Below, piece after piece: positions 1 to 13,787 of a DNA stretch of 64,000 nt. This stretch comes from Myxococcales bacterium (lineage in GTDB: Bacteria > Myxococcota_A > Polyangia > Haliangiales > Haliangiaceae), in contig JADJJK010000002.1 of the NCBI GenBank assembly GCA_016706545.1, positions 279,696-343,695 on the forward strand. The letters are read 5' to 3'. A program made the position numbers and the translations under genes. Under the pieces are notes generated by a model. It ran no database searches and was not told where the DNA came from. It saw nothing but the letters and a program-made list of their open reading frames with translations. Within the stretch, counting starts at the first letter, position 1; each line of letters begins with the position of its first letter.

Positions 1-299
1 ACCAAGAGCGCCGCGGCCACCGGCCGCCGCACCGTGCCCAGCCATCGCGCGGTGGCGATGCAGCCAAGCGAGTGGGCGATGAGCACCGGGAGCTGCGAGT
101 CGGGCGCCTGCGACGGACCTGGGTGCGCGACGGCCCGGGCCACGGTGCGATCGATCGCCTGCACCCAGGCCTCCGGGTCCGGCGCGAACCAGTCCGGCAT
201 CTCCACCCGCCGAGCGCCGCGCGACCGCGACTGCCACAGGGTCTGCCAGTGCCCAGCGCCAGATCCGCCCCACCCCGGCACGAAGATCCGGGGCTTCAT
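1..299 (-). CDS. RBBP9/YdeN-family serine hydrolase (3' end beyond window)
   Basis: The minus strand reads an open frame from an ATG at 299 off the left edge, about 99 residues. The N-terminus has the RBBP9/YdeN alpha/beta-hydrolase signature: a beta strand followed by VPGWGGSGAGHWQTLW, then the nucleophile elbow HSLGCIA, whose Ser is the expected nucleophile. The rest of the catalytic triad lies outside the window. Family members are small cytoplasmic esterase-like hydrolases; the substrate is unknown. The start is supported by a strong Shine-Dalgarno sequence (GGAGGGG) about 6 nt upstream, and by the promoter with a palindromic operator at 381-408, which implies control by a TetR-type repressor encoded elsewhere. 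Confidence 0.85.
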   Translation of the reverse strand, partial: MKPRIFVPGWGGSGAGHWQTLWQSRSRGARRVEMPDWFAPDPEAWVQAIDRTVARAVAHPGPSQAPDSQLPVLIAHSLGCIATARWLGTVRRPVAAALL

Positions 300-380
300 G
301 TGACCCCTCCGAGCGCACCCTCACCCGGCACCAACGCGCGGCCTGCCCGGGACCTTTGCCTTGCGAATCGCATATCAACC

Positions 381-408
381 GTTAAAACGGATGACCATCC
401 GTTGTCAA
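381..408 (-). promoter_or_regulatory. Promoter with TetR-like palindromic operator in its spacer
   Basis: Read on the minus strand: TTGACA (408-403), a 16-bp spacer, then TTTAAC (386-381). The spacer region is almost filled by the dyad aacggat-gacc-atccgtt (386-403), a perfect 7-bp inverted repeat. An operator lying between the -35 and -10 elements is the classic TetR-family repression layout. The sequence points left to the hydrolase at 299 with a leader of about 75 nt. The stretch is also strikingly AT-rich for this window. The repressor identity is inference. Confidence 0.65.
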
Positions 409-462
409 GGAATGATGCACGACGCCGTGGCCACGCGACACAGCGTCACACGCCGCGCGCCG

Positions 463-534
463 CGCGCACCAGGCGCACCACGCGCACCACGCGCACCACG
501 CGCACCACGCGCACCACGCGCACCACGCGCACCA
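463..534. repeat. 9-bp tandem repeat, eight copies
   Basis: Eight consecutive 9-bp units of cgcgcacca, the second being ggcgcacca, lie between the hydrolase promoter and the stop codon of the C45 gene. All six frames stay open across it because of composition, but nothing indicates that it is translated. The rest of 300-554 holds the promoter above and no gene. Confidence 0.9.
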
Positions 535-554
535 GGCCGCCTGGCGACCGCGCC

Positions 555-1684
555 TCAGGTCGAGAAGCGGTCCGCCGCCACGTTGGTGATGAAGCCAGCC
601 TGGGCCCACAGCTCGCCCGAGTCCAGGTTCATGGCGATGGCGCCGCAGGTGGCTGCGCCGTGCGGGTTCTGCGGCGTGGCGAGGTTGGTGGACACGCTGC
701 GAGGCCAGCCGTCCTGCGAGCCCAGCCGCTGCCAGGCGTCCTGTAGATCTGCCACCGGCCGCGCCGCCAGGCTCTGCCCCAGCCATCGATATCGATCATG
801 GGTGGTGCTGGTGGGCGGCACCTTGGACACCGCCGCGACCTCGGGGTCCAGGCAGTGGTTGGTGTGGCAGTAGCTGGCGCCGCCCGCGAAGATCTGGCGA
901 CGGCGATGCCCCGAGGTCTCGATGGCGAACGCCTCCTGCCGGTCGGCGACGAAGTAGTGGTGCCCCGAGCCGATGGGGCTGTGCAGCACCACGTCGCGCG
1001 CCGCTTGCGCCGAGCGCTGCGCCAGCGCCTTTCGCACCATCGCCGGCCACACGATGCCGAGCGTGGCGTCGGTGGAGAACAGGTTGTTGATCGCGATGGC
1101 CACGCGCGCGCTGTTCATCCCCGCCATGCCCAGGCAGCCGGTGACGGTGAGCACGCGATGTGCCGGCCGGTCGCCGGCCGCCGGCACGCCCAGCACCATC
1201 ACGTAAGGGATCGCGGTGGCGTGCATGTCCCAGGTCTGCGCCAGCACCCGGCCGGTCGGCGTCTCCGCCCAGATCACGCTGCAGCCATCGCCTTGCGAGT
1301 CCCGCGCGCCGCCGGCGGCCGGCGCCGCAGCCGAGGCCGAGGGCGCTAGATCGGCGGTGGGCGCTGGCGTCCACGCCGCCGGATCCGGAGACAGATCGCG
1401 CAGGTCGGTGTAGTGGTTGGCCACCACCAGGTGCTCCGGCGACAGGCCGGCGCCCTCGGCGGTCCCGCACAGCTCCTCGAACAGGTCCACGTCGTACGTG
1501 CGCAAGACGGGCAGGTGCGCGCGCGCCGCGGTCAGGATCTGCTCCTCCGTGGAGAAGCTCCCGACCTTGGTACACAGGTACATGCGAATCTCGGTGAGCG
1601 ACTGGATCTCGCCGCGAAAGCTCTCGCCGTGCAGGTGCCCCCAGCGCCGCGGGCTGGCGCCGGCCGGCAGCTCGAGCACGCGCA

Positions 1685-1685
<1 letters not shown>
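555..1685 (-). CDS. Peptidase C45 / acyl-CoA:6-APA acyltransferase-like Ntn hydrolase
   Basis: 376 residues resembling the C45 family (isopenicillin N acyltransferase-like Ntn hydrolases). The likely nucleophile is Cys135 in DGCSVIWAE; in this family it becomes the new N-terminus after autoproteolysis. Supporting motifs are the TWDMH strand after the nucleophile, TGCLGMAGMNSAR and NNLFSTDA. An Ala/Pro-rich insertion (about residues 103-128) sits just before the cleavage site. Family members hydrolyse or form amide bonds on small amidated substrates; the substrate here is unknown. The ATG overlaps the stop codon of the upstream four-domain enzyme (TGATG), so the two are translationally coupled and probably act on the same metabolite. 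Confidence 0.8.
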
Positions 1686-6328
<4,643 letters not shown>

Positions 6329-6639
6329 CGGCGGAGTACACCGCCAGGACGGCGCGGGGTCAAGTCGACGCCCGCCCAAGCCCGGTCCAAGGCAAAAACC
6401 GGGCCTAAGAATTGGGCCTGAGAATCGGCTCCGATCCGCGCCGATCGGGGGAACGCCAGCCGGCTGGGCGCGGCCATCTGCGCAGGTTCCCACGCGCCCC
6501 CCCGCGCCGCGGCGCCACCGCCTGGCGGGAAAGCGCCTACGAGTAGGCCTCGCCGCGCAATTCTTCGGCAGATCGCGGGGCGCTGCGATCCGGACGGGTT
6601 TTTCTCTGCCCGAGAATCGTGATATCCACCTTTCATCGC
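6329..6639. other. Divergent intergenic region
   Basis: 311 bp between the minus-strand four-domain enzyme and the plus-strand FHA phosphatase; it must hold both promoters. It contains a 7-C run near 6500 and a more AT-rich stretch just before 6640, but no convincing -35/-10 pair or operator was found. A GTG at 6493 could extend the enzyme by 55 residues, but that segment does not resemble the family. Confidence 0.5.
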
Positions 6640-8373
6640 ATGCCGTCCTTGGTGTTCGTCGCGGGGCCGATCGCCGGGCGCCGGTATCGGCTGGCGCAGG
6701 GCGACTACATCATCGGCCGCCGGTCGGACTGCCAGATCTTCGTGCCCGACATGCGGGTGTCGCGCCAGCACTCCCGCATCCGCGAAGAGAACAACGGCTG
6801 GGTCATCGAAGACCTGGGCTCCAACAACGGGACGTTCCTCAACGGCACCAAGGTGCAGAACGCGCCGCTGCGGCCCGACGACGAGATCCAGATCGCCGGC
6901 AACCGCATTCGCGTGGAGGAGGTCACCGGGACCCCGGGCACCGACCGCAAGTTTCCGGAGGGCCACGTCACCATCGTCGACGTGACCTCACGCTCCATCC
7001 TGCGCAGCCGCGAGGAAGAGAACAAAGGCGGCGCCTTCAAGAGCTCCACCACCCAGAGCCTCCGCCTGGTGGAGCGCAAGCTGGCCGCGCTGACCGACAT
7101 CTTGCACGCCACCGCCTCCGCCAGCGGACCGTCCGCGTTGATGGAGAAGCTGGCGAACGCCGTGCTCGCCATGTTCCCGCAGGCCGAGAGCGTGGGGGTC
7201 CTGGTGGAGGACGAGCACCGCGGGGATCTGCGCGTGGAGTGCCAGCGGCACCGGCGCGATAGCTTTCACGGCGAGCTGCGCGTGCCCGGCGCCATCATCT
7301 CGCACGTGGTGGCAGATCGCCGCGGCGTGCTGCTCGATGACAGCGTCGGCTCGGGCGACGAGGCCGGCGGCAACCGGATGGGCGCGCCGCTGACCTACCA
7401 GAGCTCGACCTACGGCGTGGTGTACGTCGAGAGCAGCACGCAGCGCTTCCGCCAGGACGACGTCGACCTGCTGGCCACCGTGGCGGCGCAGACCGGCATG
7501 GCGATGCACGCCACGCGCATCCAGTCGGAGCTGGCCAAGAACGAGCAGATCGAGCGCGACCTGCGGGTGGCGCGGCAGATCCAGCGCTCCCTCTTGCCAG
7601 CGACCGCGCCCAACGTGGTCGGGCTGTCGTTCGCCATGCACTACGAGCCCGCCTACCACATCGGCGGCGACTTCTACGACTTCATCTGGCACGACGCCTC
7701 GCACCTGGCGCTGGTGGTGGGCGACGTCGCCGGCAAGGCGATCAGCGCGGCGCTCTACATGGCCCGCCTGACCTCCGAGCTGCGCTCGCGCGCAGGCCTG
7801 GCCAAGACCCCGTCGCGGCTCATCCGCCGGGTCAACCAGGAGATGGCGCAGATGGGGGAGGACGGCATGTTCGCCACGCTGGCGTACTGCCTCTACGATC
7901 TCGACACCCGGAGCCTGGTGTTCACCAACGCCGGCCACTGCGTCCCGCTCTTGCGCCGCGGCGACCGCGTGTTCCCGCTGCACGCCGAGCGCGCGCACGG
8001 CGCGCCGGTGGGCGTCTTGCCGGACCTCGAGATCGGCGAGGCCCGGGTTCAGCTCCACTCCGAGGACATGATCCTCCTGGTCTCCGATGGCATCCTCGAG
8101 TCCCGCGACGCCAAGGGCAACGAGTATGGCCTCGCCCGGCTGTCCCGGCGCGTCCGCTCGGCGCGCGGCGGCCCCGAGGACCTCATCAAGGTCATCCTGC
8201 AGGACATCGACAGCCACACCGGGGATCGGCCGCAGGCCGACGACATTACCCTCCTGGCGATGGCCATCGACGATCGCCGCGCCAAGCGCAAGACCACGAC
8301 GTTACAAGGGGTTGCGCCCGCCGAGGCGCACGCGAGGCTAGGAACCGAGCCACCAGACGACACGCTGACGTAG
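6640..8373 (+). CDS. FHA-GAF-SpoIIE (PP2C-type) phosphatase
   Basis: 577 residues. An N-terminal FHA domain (about 5-85) has the phosphothreonine-binding set GRR, SRQHS and LGSNNGTFLNG. A GAF domain follows at about 145-285 and a SpoIIE/RsbU-type Ser/Thr phosphatase domain at about 320-545, with metal-binding GGDFYD, GDVAGKG-like GDVAGKA, SDGILES and ADDITLL. Such proteins are cytoplasmic signalling phosphatases acting on anti-anti-sigma or phosphoprotein partners, and the FHA domain suggests input from Ser/Thr kinases. No kinase or STAS partner is adjacent. The ATG at 6640 is preferred to a GTG 21 nt upstream because the FHA strand begins directly after it. Confidence 0.9.
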   Translation: MPSLVFVAGPIAGRRYRLAQGDYIIGRRSDCQIFVPDMRVSRQHSRIREENNGWVIEDLGSNNGTFLNGTKVQNAPLRPDDEIQIAGNRIRVEEVTGTPGTDRKFPEGHVTIVDVTSRSILRSREEENKGGAFKSSTTQSLRLVERKLAALTDILHATASASGPSALMEKLANAVLAMFPQAESVGVLVEDEHRGDLRVECQRHRRDSFHGELRVPGAIISHVVADRRGVLLDDSVGSGDEAGGNRMGAPLTYQSSTYGVVYVESSTQRFRQDDVDLLATVAAQTGMAMHATRIQSELAKNEQIERDLRVARQIQRSLLPATAPNVVGLSFAMHYEPAYHIGGDFYDFIWHDASHLALVVGDVAGKAISAALYMARLTSELRSRAGLAKTPSRLIRRVNQEMAQMGEDGMFATLAYCLYDLDTRSLVFTNAGHCVPLLRRGDRVFPLHAERAHGAPVGVLPDLEIGEARVQLHSEDMILLVSDGILESRDAKGNEYGLARLSRRVRSARGGPEDLIKVILQDIDSHTGDRPQADDITLLAMAIDDRRAKRKTTTLQGVAPAEAHARLGTEPPDDTLT

Positions 8374-8509
8374 TGAGGGTGGCGAGAGGCCCCGGCTCGC
8401 TCCCCTCACACCGCAGCGCCAAGTGGCTTGCAACCCGGCCGCTGATCATGCAATAAGCACCGTCCCGCGGCACCCCTTGGGTACCGCTCTTGGTCACAGG
8501 ACCCACGTC

Positions 8510-8683
8510 ATGGCGAAAAAAAGCAAATCCGGGCGCGAGCTCATTCGGTTGGTTTCCACCGCGGATACCGGCTACTTCTACACGACGTCCAAGAACCGGA
8601 AGCGCACCCCCGATAAGCTCGTGCTCAAGAAGTACGATCCGGTGGTCAAGAAGCACGTCGAGTTCAAGGAATCGAAGATCTAG
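8510..8683 (+). CDS. rpmG: 50S ribosomal protein bL33
   Basis: 57 residues, full length, beginning MAKKSKSGRELIRL and containing YTTSKNRKRTPDKL and KKYDP, all typical of bL33. The zinc-binding cysteines found in C+ paralogues are absent, so this is the zinc-free form. It is a component of the large ribosomal subunit near the E site. It lies 40 nt before rpmB in the same direction and is probably cotranscribed with it. The ATG at 8510 is chosen from family alignment. Confidence 0.97.
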   Translation: MAKKSKSGRELIRLVSTADTGYFYTTSKNRKRTPDKLVLKKYDPVVKKHVEFKESKI

Positions 8684-8723
8684 GCCCAGGCCTAGGCTTC
8701 TTGAAAGACTCTGGAGACACGCC

Positions 8724-8960
8724 ATGTCGCGCGAATGTCAGGTCACTGGGAAAAAGCCCCTCGTTGGTTCGAATGTCAGCCACTCGAACCGGCACACCAA
8801 GCGGCGCTTTGAGATCAATCTCCGCATCAAGCGGTTCTGGATCGAGGAAGAGAAGCGCTGGATCACGCTGCGGGTGAGCGCCCGCGGTATGCGCCGCATC
8901 GACAAGCTCGGCCTGGCCGCGGTCTTGTCGGAGCTCCGCGCCCGCGGCGAGAAGCTGTAG
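8724..8960 (+). CDS. rpmB: 50S ribosomal protein bL28
   Basis: 78 residues, the same length as the E. coli protein, with the family hallmarks SRECQVTGKKPLVG, TKRRFEINL, RFWIEEEKR and LRVSARGMR. A GGAG Shine-Dalgarno sequence sits about 8 nt before the ATG. The order rpmG then rpmB is the reverse of the common rpmB-rpmG arrangement. No intrinsic terminator was found immediately downstream, where a lipoprotein frame begins 8 nt later. Confidence 0.98.
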   Translation: MSRECQVTGKKPLVGSNVSHSNRHTKRRFEINLRIKRFWIEEEKRWITLRVSARGMRRIDKLGLAAVLSELRARGEKL

Positions 8961-8968
8961 CTCTCGCC

Positions 8969-10411
8969 ATGGCCAGGTGCGGAGGTTCGACGCAAGTCGA
9001 AGTCCGCTCCCCGCAAGTCACTCCCGCTCGTTCGTTGTTCGCCTTCGGCGGCGCTGCCCTTGATCGGGTCGGCGCTGTTTTGACGTCCGGACGCACAGCG
9101 CTCGCCCCTGCCTGGCTGGCGACATCGACCGCGCTGCGGGCGCTGGTCGTCATGATTGTCCTGGTTGTCCTGTTCGCTCCAGGATGCGGCGGACCAGCGA
9201 GGTCGCGCCCCGCGGCCCTGCCCTCTGCGCAAGATCACAGCGGGGCTGGGCGGCAGCTCCGAGCCCTGGCGTGGGCACATGGCAACCCGCTCTTGGCGCT
9301 CAACGCGCCCGCGGGCGGCGATACCGCAGTGATGCGCGGGCGCCTGGAGTCGCCGGGCCGCTGGAGCGCTGAGCTGCGCGGCGCCGCGGGCGCGCTGGCT
9401 GCAGAGGACGGCGGTGGCCTGGTCATCGAGCACGCCGGACCAGCCAGCGCGGACGCGCTGTGGTTCGATCCGCGCGTGGGTCCCGCGGCCACGCCCGACA
9501 CCTCGCGCCGCGTCCCGCTGCGCGCCACCGACTACGTCGTAGTGGCAGATGCCGCGATGTGCGGCGACGGCGGCGCAGTGATCGCCGGCAGCTTCGGCGG
9601 CACCTTGCGGGTCGGTAGCCAGGTGGTCTCGACGGGCGGTCAGCGCGACGGCTTCGTGGCGCGGCTCGACGCACGCGGCCAGGTCAGCTTGCTGCTGCGC
9701 ATGGGCGGCGACGGAGACGATGGCTTTGGCGCCGTGGATTGCCGCGCGGACGTCCTGGCGGTGGCGGGCACCTTCTCCCAGGGCGCCGAGCTGCGCGGCG
9801 CCCTCTTGCAACGCATGGTGGCTCGCTCGCCCTACGCCGACGCGGTGGTGGTGCTCTTGCGTGGCGGGGACGTGGTGTGGACCCGAACCTTCGGCGGCGG
9901 ACAGCAAGATCTGACCGCGGACCTGGCGCTGACCGCGCGCGGCGACGTGGCGGTGGTGGGAGTGGCCCGCGGCGAGCTGGCGGCGGGTGACGTGACCCTG
10001 GAGGCTCAGGGCCAGGCGGACGGCTACCTGGCTCGGTGGTCCGCCGCTGGCGACGCACAGGGCGCGCTGCGGCTTGGCGGCCCGGACTACGACGGGGCGA
10101 GCCAGGTGGTGGCGCTCGGCGAGCTGCTGATCGTTGGCGGCTTTTTCACCGGCACCGCGGAGCTCGGCGGCGTGCCGCTGACCGCGCGCGGCGGCGACGA
10201 CGCGATGCTGGTGACCGTGCGCGACGGGATCCCTTCGGCCACCGCCATCTCGGGCGACGGCCGCGAGGAGATCGTGAGCCTGGTGCGGGCTGGCGAGGGC
10301 GTGGCGCTCGGGATCGCCCACACCGCCGGCTTCGCGGCGTGGAACGTGAGCGCCGCGCCGCCCGCCGATCCGCTGGGTGGCGTGACCGTGGTGCTCGTCC
10401 CGTCGCTGTGA
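8969..10411 (+). CDS. Predicted lipoprotein with beta-propeller-like repeats
   Basis: Maximal frame of 480 residues. The signal-like segment LVVMIVLVVLFAPGC resembles a lipobox ending at a Cys about 70 residues in. The true start is therefore probably a TTG at 9080 or an ATG at 9152; the DNA from 8969 to 9080 lacks the third-position GC bias of a gene here. The mature part repeats blocks of the type GDGDDGFGAV, TRTFGGGQQD and RLGGPDYDGAS at roughly 45-55 residue spacing. This resembles the SBBP/beta-propeller repeats of secreted deltaproteobacterial proteins. It is likely anchored on the cell surface or periplasmic face. No enzymatic motif is visible. Confidence 0.7.
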   Translation: MARCGGSTQVEVRSPQVTPARSLFAFGGAALDRVGAVLTSGRTALAPAWLATSTALRALVVMIVLVVLFAPGCGGPARSRPAALPSAQDHSGAGRQLRALAWAHGNPLLALNAPAGGDTAVMRGRLESPGRWSAELRGAAGALAAEDGGGLVIEHAGPASADALWFDPRVGPAATPDTSRRVPLRATDYVVVADAAMCGDGGAVIAGSFGGTLRVGSQVVSTGGQRDGFVARLDARGQVSLLLRMGGDGDDGFGAVDCRADVLAVAGTFSQGAELRGALLQRMVARSPYADAVVVLLRGGDVVWTRTFGGGQQDLTADLALTARGDVAVVGVARGELAAGDVTLEAQGQADGYLARWSAAGDAQGALRLGGPDYDGASQVVALGELLIVGGFFTGTAELGGVPLTARGGDDAMLVTVRDGIPSATAISGDGREEIVSLVRAGEGVALGIAHTAGFAAWNVSAAPPADPLGGVTVVLVPSL

Positions 10412-10541
10412 CGCGGCCGTTGCCGCGCGGTCCACGCGGCGACTCGCGGCGCCGTCCAGGTGGCGTCCTGACGTCCTCACGGCACGTCGCTGGCGCTGCG
10501 GCGACCTGCCTCGATCGCGTTCCCGCGCTATAGCTTCTGCC

Positions 10542-11383
10542 ATGACGCGAAGGTTGTCGTTCACGCTGCTGGCCACCCACCTGGCAACGCTGCTGGCGGC
10601 GTGCGGCGCGGCGGCGCCGTCGTCGCCTCCATTGGCTCCGTCGCCTCCGTCGGCTCAGTCTTCGGGGCCAGCTTCCGCGCAGACTTCGTCGCCGACGGCC
10701 GGCGGCGACAGCGTGCGGCCCGCGCAGCGGCGCGCCGCCGAGATCCTGGAGGCGGCGATCACCGCCACCGGCGGACGAGACGCCAAGCGAGCGATGGTGG
10801 CGCTGCAGGGCCGCGGCCGGGCGCGGCTCGTGCAACTCGGGCTGACCGGAGAGGTGACCTGGCTGTGGGCCGCGCCCAGGCGGATGAAGACCACGCTCGA
10901 GCTTGGCCGGCTGGGGACCGTCGCCAACGGCACCGATGGCCAGGTGGTGTGGGACCAGGGACCCATGCAGGCCCCCGGCGGATCGTCGGCGACGAGGCCG
11001 CGCGGCGGCTGCGCGAGGCCACGTTCCACGGCGAGCTGGATTGGAAGGAGCTGTGGAGCAAGGTCGAGGTCACCGGCGCGACCACCATCGACGGCGCCGC
11101 CGCGGACACCGTGGTCGCCACCGCCGCCGACGGCCAGACCATGACCCTTCACTTCTCGCGCGACTCCAAGCTCCTCGTGGCCACCGAAGCCGAGGTGGAG
11201 GGCCCCGCCGGCCGGGTCCGAGCGCGCACCACGTTCCACGACTACCGGGTCGTAGGCGCGGTGCGCCTGCCCTTCCGCACCGTCGTCGAGCAGGGCCCGG
11301 TCACGGTCGAGCTGTCCTTCGACGAGCTCACGCCCAACCCGACCTTGCCGGCCGACGCCTTCGCGCTGCCGCCAGGGGTTTGA
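10542..11383 (+). pseudogene. LolA-fold-like lipoprotein, frameshifted (or sequencing indel)
   Basis: From the ATG at 10542 a lipoprotein signal (ATLLAACGA) is followed by a Pro/Ser linker and about 85 residues of LolA/MucB-like beta sheet (MKTTLELGRLG, DGQVVWDQG). After the five-C run at 10972-10976 that frame turns into Arg/Pro-rich nonsense. The next frame continues the same fold (GDEAARRLREATFHGELDW, LPFRTVVEQG, ADAFALPPGV) to a stop at 11383. One additional C in the run rejoins the halves exactly as APRRIVGDE. It is therefore either a recent single-base deletion or, more likely given similar cases in this window, an assembly error. Proteins of this type bind hydrophobic ligands or lipoproteins in the periplasm; the role here is unknown. 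Confidence 0.75.
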
Positions 11384-11385
11384 GC

Positions 11386-11451
11386 CGGGACCCACGGGAC
11401 CCCACGGGCCGCAGGGGACCCACGGGACCCAGGGGACCCACGGACCCAACG
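11386..11451. repeat. Short GGGACCCAC-type degenerate repeat
   Basis: Directly after the stop at 11383, units such as gggacccac, ggaccccac and ggacccagg recur at 9-12 bp spacing. In one frame this would read Gly-Pro-Thr collagen-like triplets. It follows a stop codon and has no start, so it is treated as intergenic low-complexity DNA. Confidence 0.6.
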
Positions 11452-11543
11452 GATCGCGCGCGCGGCGGCGACCCGAGCCATCGGACGCCGCGATTCTCGA
11501 CCATTTTCGCAACCAGCGCGGCGCTGGCGTTGTCTCGATCCAC

Positions 11544-13787
11544 GTGCCGACTCATGCCCCTTGGGCCTTCCGCGCCTCTCCTGCGTCTTCGGTTTCTGGA
11601 GCTTCTGGGGCCTCCGGGGCCAACGGGGCCTCTCGTACGTCTTCGGCCTCCGGGGCATCTTCGGTCACCCCGCCCTCCGCGTTCGCCGCAGCCGCGTCGC
11701 TGGCCCGGCGCGCGCTGGCTTGCGCGCTCGCGCTGTGGCTGCTCCCCCAGGCCGGGTGTGCCCGAGGCGCCGGCCACGGCGGACGCATCGCCTCGGCGGG
11801 CTCCCCCCAGCTCCCGGCGCCGTCAGCGGTCGGCGCGCCGGCGGTCGGCGCGCGCTGGCGCGTCTCCGCGGAGGTCAAGCGCTGGGGCTCACACGGAGTG
11901 GAGGTCCTTGGGCCCTATCCCAGCGCCGCCAAGCAGCTCGCCGCGGGGGAGGCGTGGTTCATCGAGCCCACCGAGCTGCTCGAGGGCCCAGCGCTGCTGC
12001 AGCTCCTCGAGGACGTCGCCGCGTGGAACGTGCGCGGGCTGTCGCTGCGCGGCCAGGCCCTGCCGGCTGGGTGGACCGCGGCCTTGCAGCGCGCCACCGC
12101 GCTCACCGCCCTGGATCTGTCGGAGACCGCGGTTGGCGATGACGACCTGCTGACCGGCGCGCTCCCGGCGGGGCTTCGCCGGCTCTATCTCGCTGGCTGC
12201 GCGGTGACCGACAGGCTGGCCCCGCTCTGGGCCGCCCACCCCCAGCTCGAGGTGCTCGACCTGTCCGATACCACGATCGGCGACGCCACCTTGGCCGCGC
12301 TCGCTGGCGGCTCGCTGCGGGCGCTCGCGGTGGCCGGCACCTTGACCAGCGACGCCGCCGCGCCGGCGCTCGGCAAGCTCGCCCGGCTCGACGTGCTGGA
12401 CGCCAGCCGCACCACGATGGGCGCCGCCGCCGCCGCCGCGCTCGGCAAGCTGGCGCTGCGCGAGCTGTACCTTGCGCACACGCCGGCGGCGGCCGCCGCG
12501 CGTCAGCTCGCGCCGCTCGCCGCCACGCTGGTCCGGCTCGATCTCTCGGACTCCGCGGTGGCCGACGGCGAGCTGGGCTGGCTGCCTGCCGCCAGCGAGC
12601 TGCGCGAGCTCTTGCTGGGCGACACCCTGATCGGCAGCGCCACGGTGCAGGCGATCTCCGGGCTGTCGCAGCTCCGCGTGCTCGAGCTCAGCGGCACGCA
12701 CGCCGACGCCCGAGCGCTGCGCGCGCTGGCCCACCTGCCGCTGCTCCAGCAGATCGATCTCGCGGACACCCAGGCCACCGACGAGCTGGCGATCGCGCTG
12801 CTGGCGCGGCCGGGGCTGCGCCAGCTCCGCCTCGACGGCACCGCCGTGACCAACGCGGGCATGCGCGCGGCCCCCGCGGGGCTGCGCGAGCTGTACCTGT
12901 CGCGGACGAGCGTCGGCGATCTCGGGGTCGCCGCGCTCGGCCCGCTGCGCGACCTGGAGGCGCTCGGGCTCGCCCAGACGCCGATCTCCGACGTCACGCT
13001 GGCCCGGGTGGCCCGCCTGACCGGGCTGCGCACGCTGGTCCTCAACTCCGTCCGCGGCTCGCCGCAGGCGTTCGCCGGCCTGGGCGCGTTGACCGCGCTC
13101 GAGCGGCTCCTGCTCGAGCACACCGCGGTTGGCGACGACACGATGGCGGCGCTGGAGCCGCTGCGAGGCCTGCGCGTGCTGCACCTGCACGACTCCCAGA
13201 TCTCCGACGTCGGGCTGGCCACCGCTCGCAAGTTCGAGGACCTCGAGGAGCTCACCATCGGCGACACCGCGGTGACGCGCTTCGCGGAGGCGCTGCCAGC
13301 CTGGCCGCTCTTGCGCTCGCTCTCCGTCTATGGCCTGCCGGTGACCGACGGCGCGCTGCCTTCGCTCCTGACGCTGCGCCGCCTCACGCTCGTGAACCTG
13401 GGCGCCACCGACGTGACGGATCCGTCCGCGCTGGGAGCGTTGCCGCGCCTGCGCTCGCTGGGCCTGTCGGAGACCAAGCTGCGCCCCGGCGCCCTGGCCG
13501 GCCTGGGTGGCGCCGCGCTGCTCACCGAGCTCTCGCTCGCGGGCGCCGAGCTGCCGCCCGGCGCCGCCGCGGAGCTGGCCCGGTTGCCGGCGCTGCGGCG
13601 CCTGGACCTGCGCGGGGTGCAAGGCGTGCCGGGCCTGGAAGGCGCGCAAGGCCCGCAAGGCCCGCAAGGCGTGCCGGGCGCTCGAGGCGCCGCGCCGGCC
13701 GCGACGGGTCAGCCCGGCGCAGATCCGCTGGCGCCCCTGCTGCGCCGCCACATCGACATCCTGCGCGACGCCGCGGGCGAGATGTAG
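11544..13787 (+). CDS. Leucine-rich-repeat lipoprotein with collagen-like C-terminal stretch
   Basis: 747 residues from a GTG at 11544, the only usable start. A Ser/Ala/Gly-rich leader precedes a lipoprotein signal (ACALALWLLPQAGC). The body is about 22 LRR units of 23-25 residues built on LxxLxLSxTxVxDxxL, close to the cysteine-containing/F-box-associated class. After the last repeat a Gly-X-Y run appears (GVPGLEGAQGPQGPQG), followed by about 45 residues. LRR proteins of this class bind other proteins, and the lipobox suggests surface or periplasmic display. A collagen-like tail on an LRR lipoprotein is unusual. No catalytic domain was seen. Confidence 0.85.
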   Translation: MPTHAPWAFRASPASSVSGASGASGANGASRTSSASGASSVTPPSAFAAAASLARRALACALALWLLPQAGCARGAGHGGRIASAGSPQLPAPSAVGAPAVGARWRVSAEVKRWGSHGVEVLGPYPSAAKQLAAGEAWFIEPTELLEGPALLQLLEDVAAWNVRGLSLRGQALPAGWTAALQRATALTALDLSETAVGDDDLLTGALPAGLRRLYLAGCAVTDRLAPLWAAHPQLEVLDLSDTTIGDATLAALAGGSLRALAVAGTLTSDAAAPALGKLARLDVLDASRTTMGAAAAAALGKLALRELYLAHTPAAAAARQLAPLAATLVRLDLSDSAVADGELGWLPAASELRELLLGDTLIGSATVQAISGLSQLRVLELSGTHADARALRALAHLPLLQQIDLADTQATDELAIALLARPGLRQLRLDGTAVTNAGMRAAPAGLRELYLSRTSVGDLGVAALGPLRDLEALGLAQTPISDVTLARVARLTGLRTLVLNSVRGSPQAFAGLGALTALERLLLEHTAVGDDTMAALEPLRGLRVLHLHDSQISDVGLATARKFEDLEELTIGDTAVTRFAEALPAWPLLRSLSVYGLPVTDGALPSLLTLRRLTLVNLGATDVTDPSALGALPRLRSLGLSETKLRPGALAGLGGAALLTELSLAGAELPPGAAAELARLPALRRLDLRGVQGVPGLEGAQGPQGPQGVPGARGAAPAATGQPGADPLAPLLRRHIDILRDAAGEM

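Noticed and set aside
72..746. Plus-strand open frame reading repeated Thr-Arg-Thr across 463-534
   Set aside because: It is created by the 9-bp tandem repeat and runs antisense to the hydrolase and the C45 gene.
8760..8790. T-loop-like ggttcgaatg suggesting a tRNA
   Set aside because: It lies inside rpmB and no cloverleaf can be formed around it.
11386..11451. Collagen-like Gly-Pro-Thr coding stretch
   Set aside because: It follows a stop codon, has no start codon or ribosome-binding site, and the downstream LRR gene is in another frame context.
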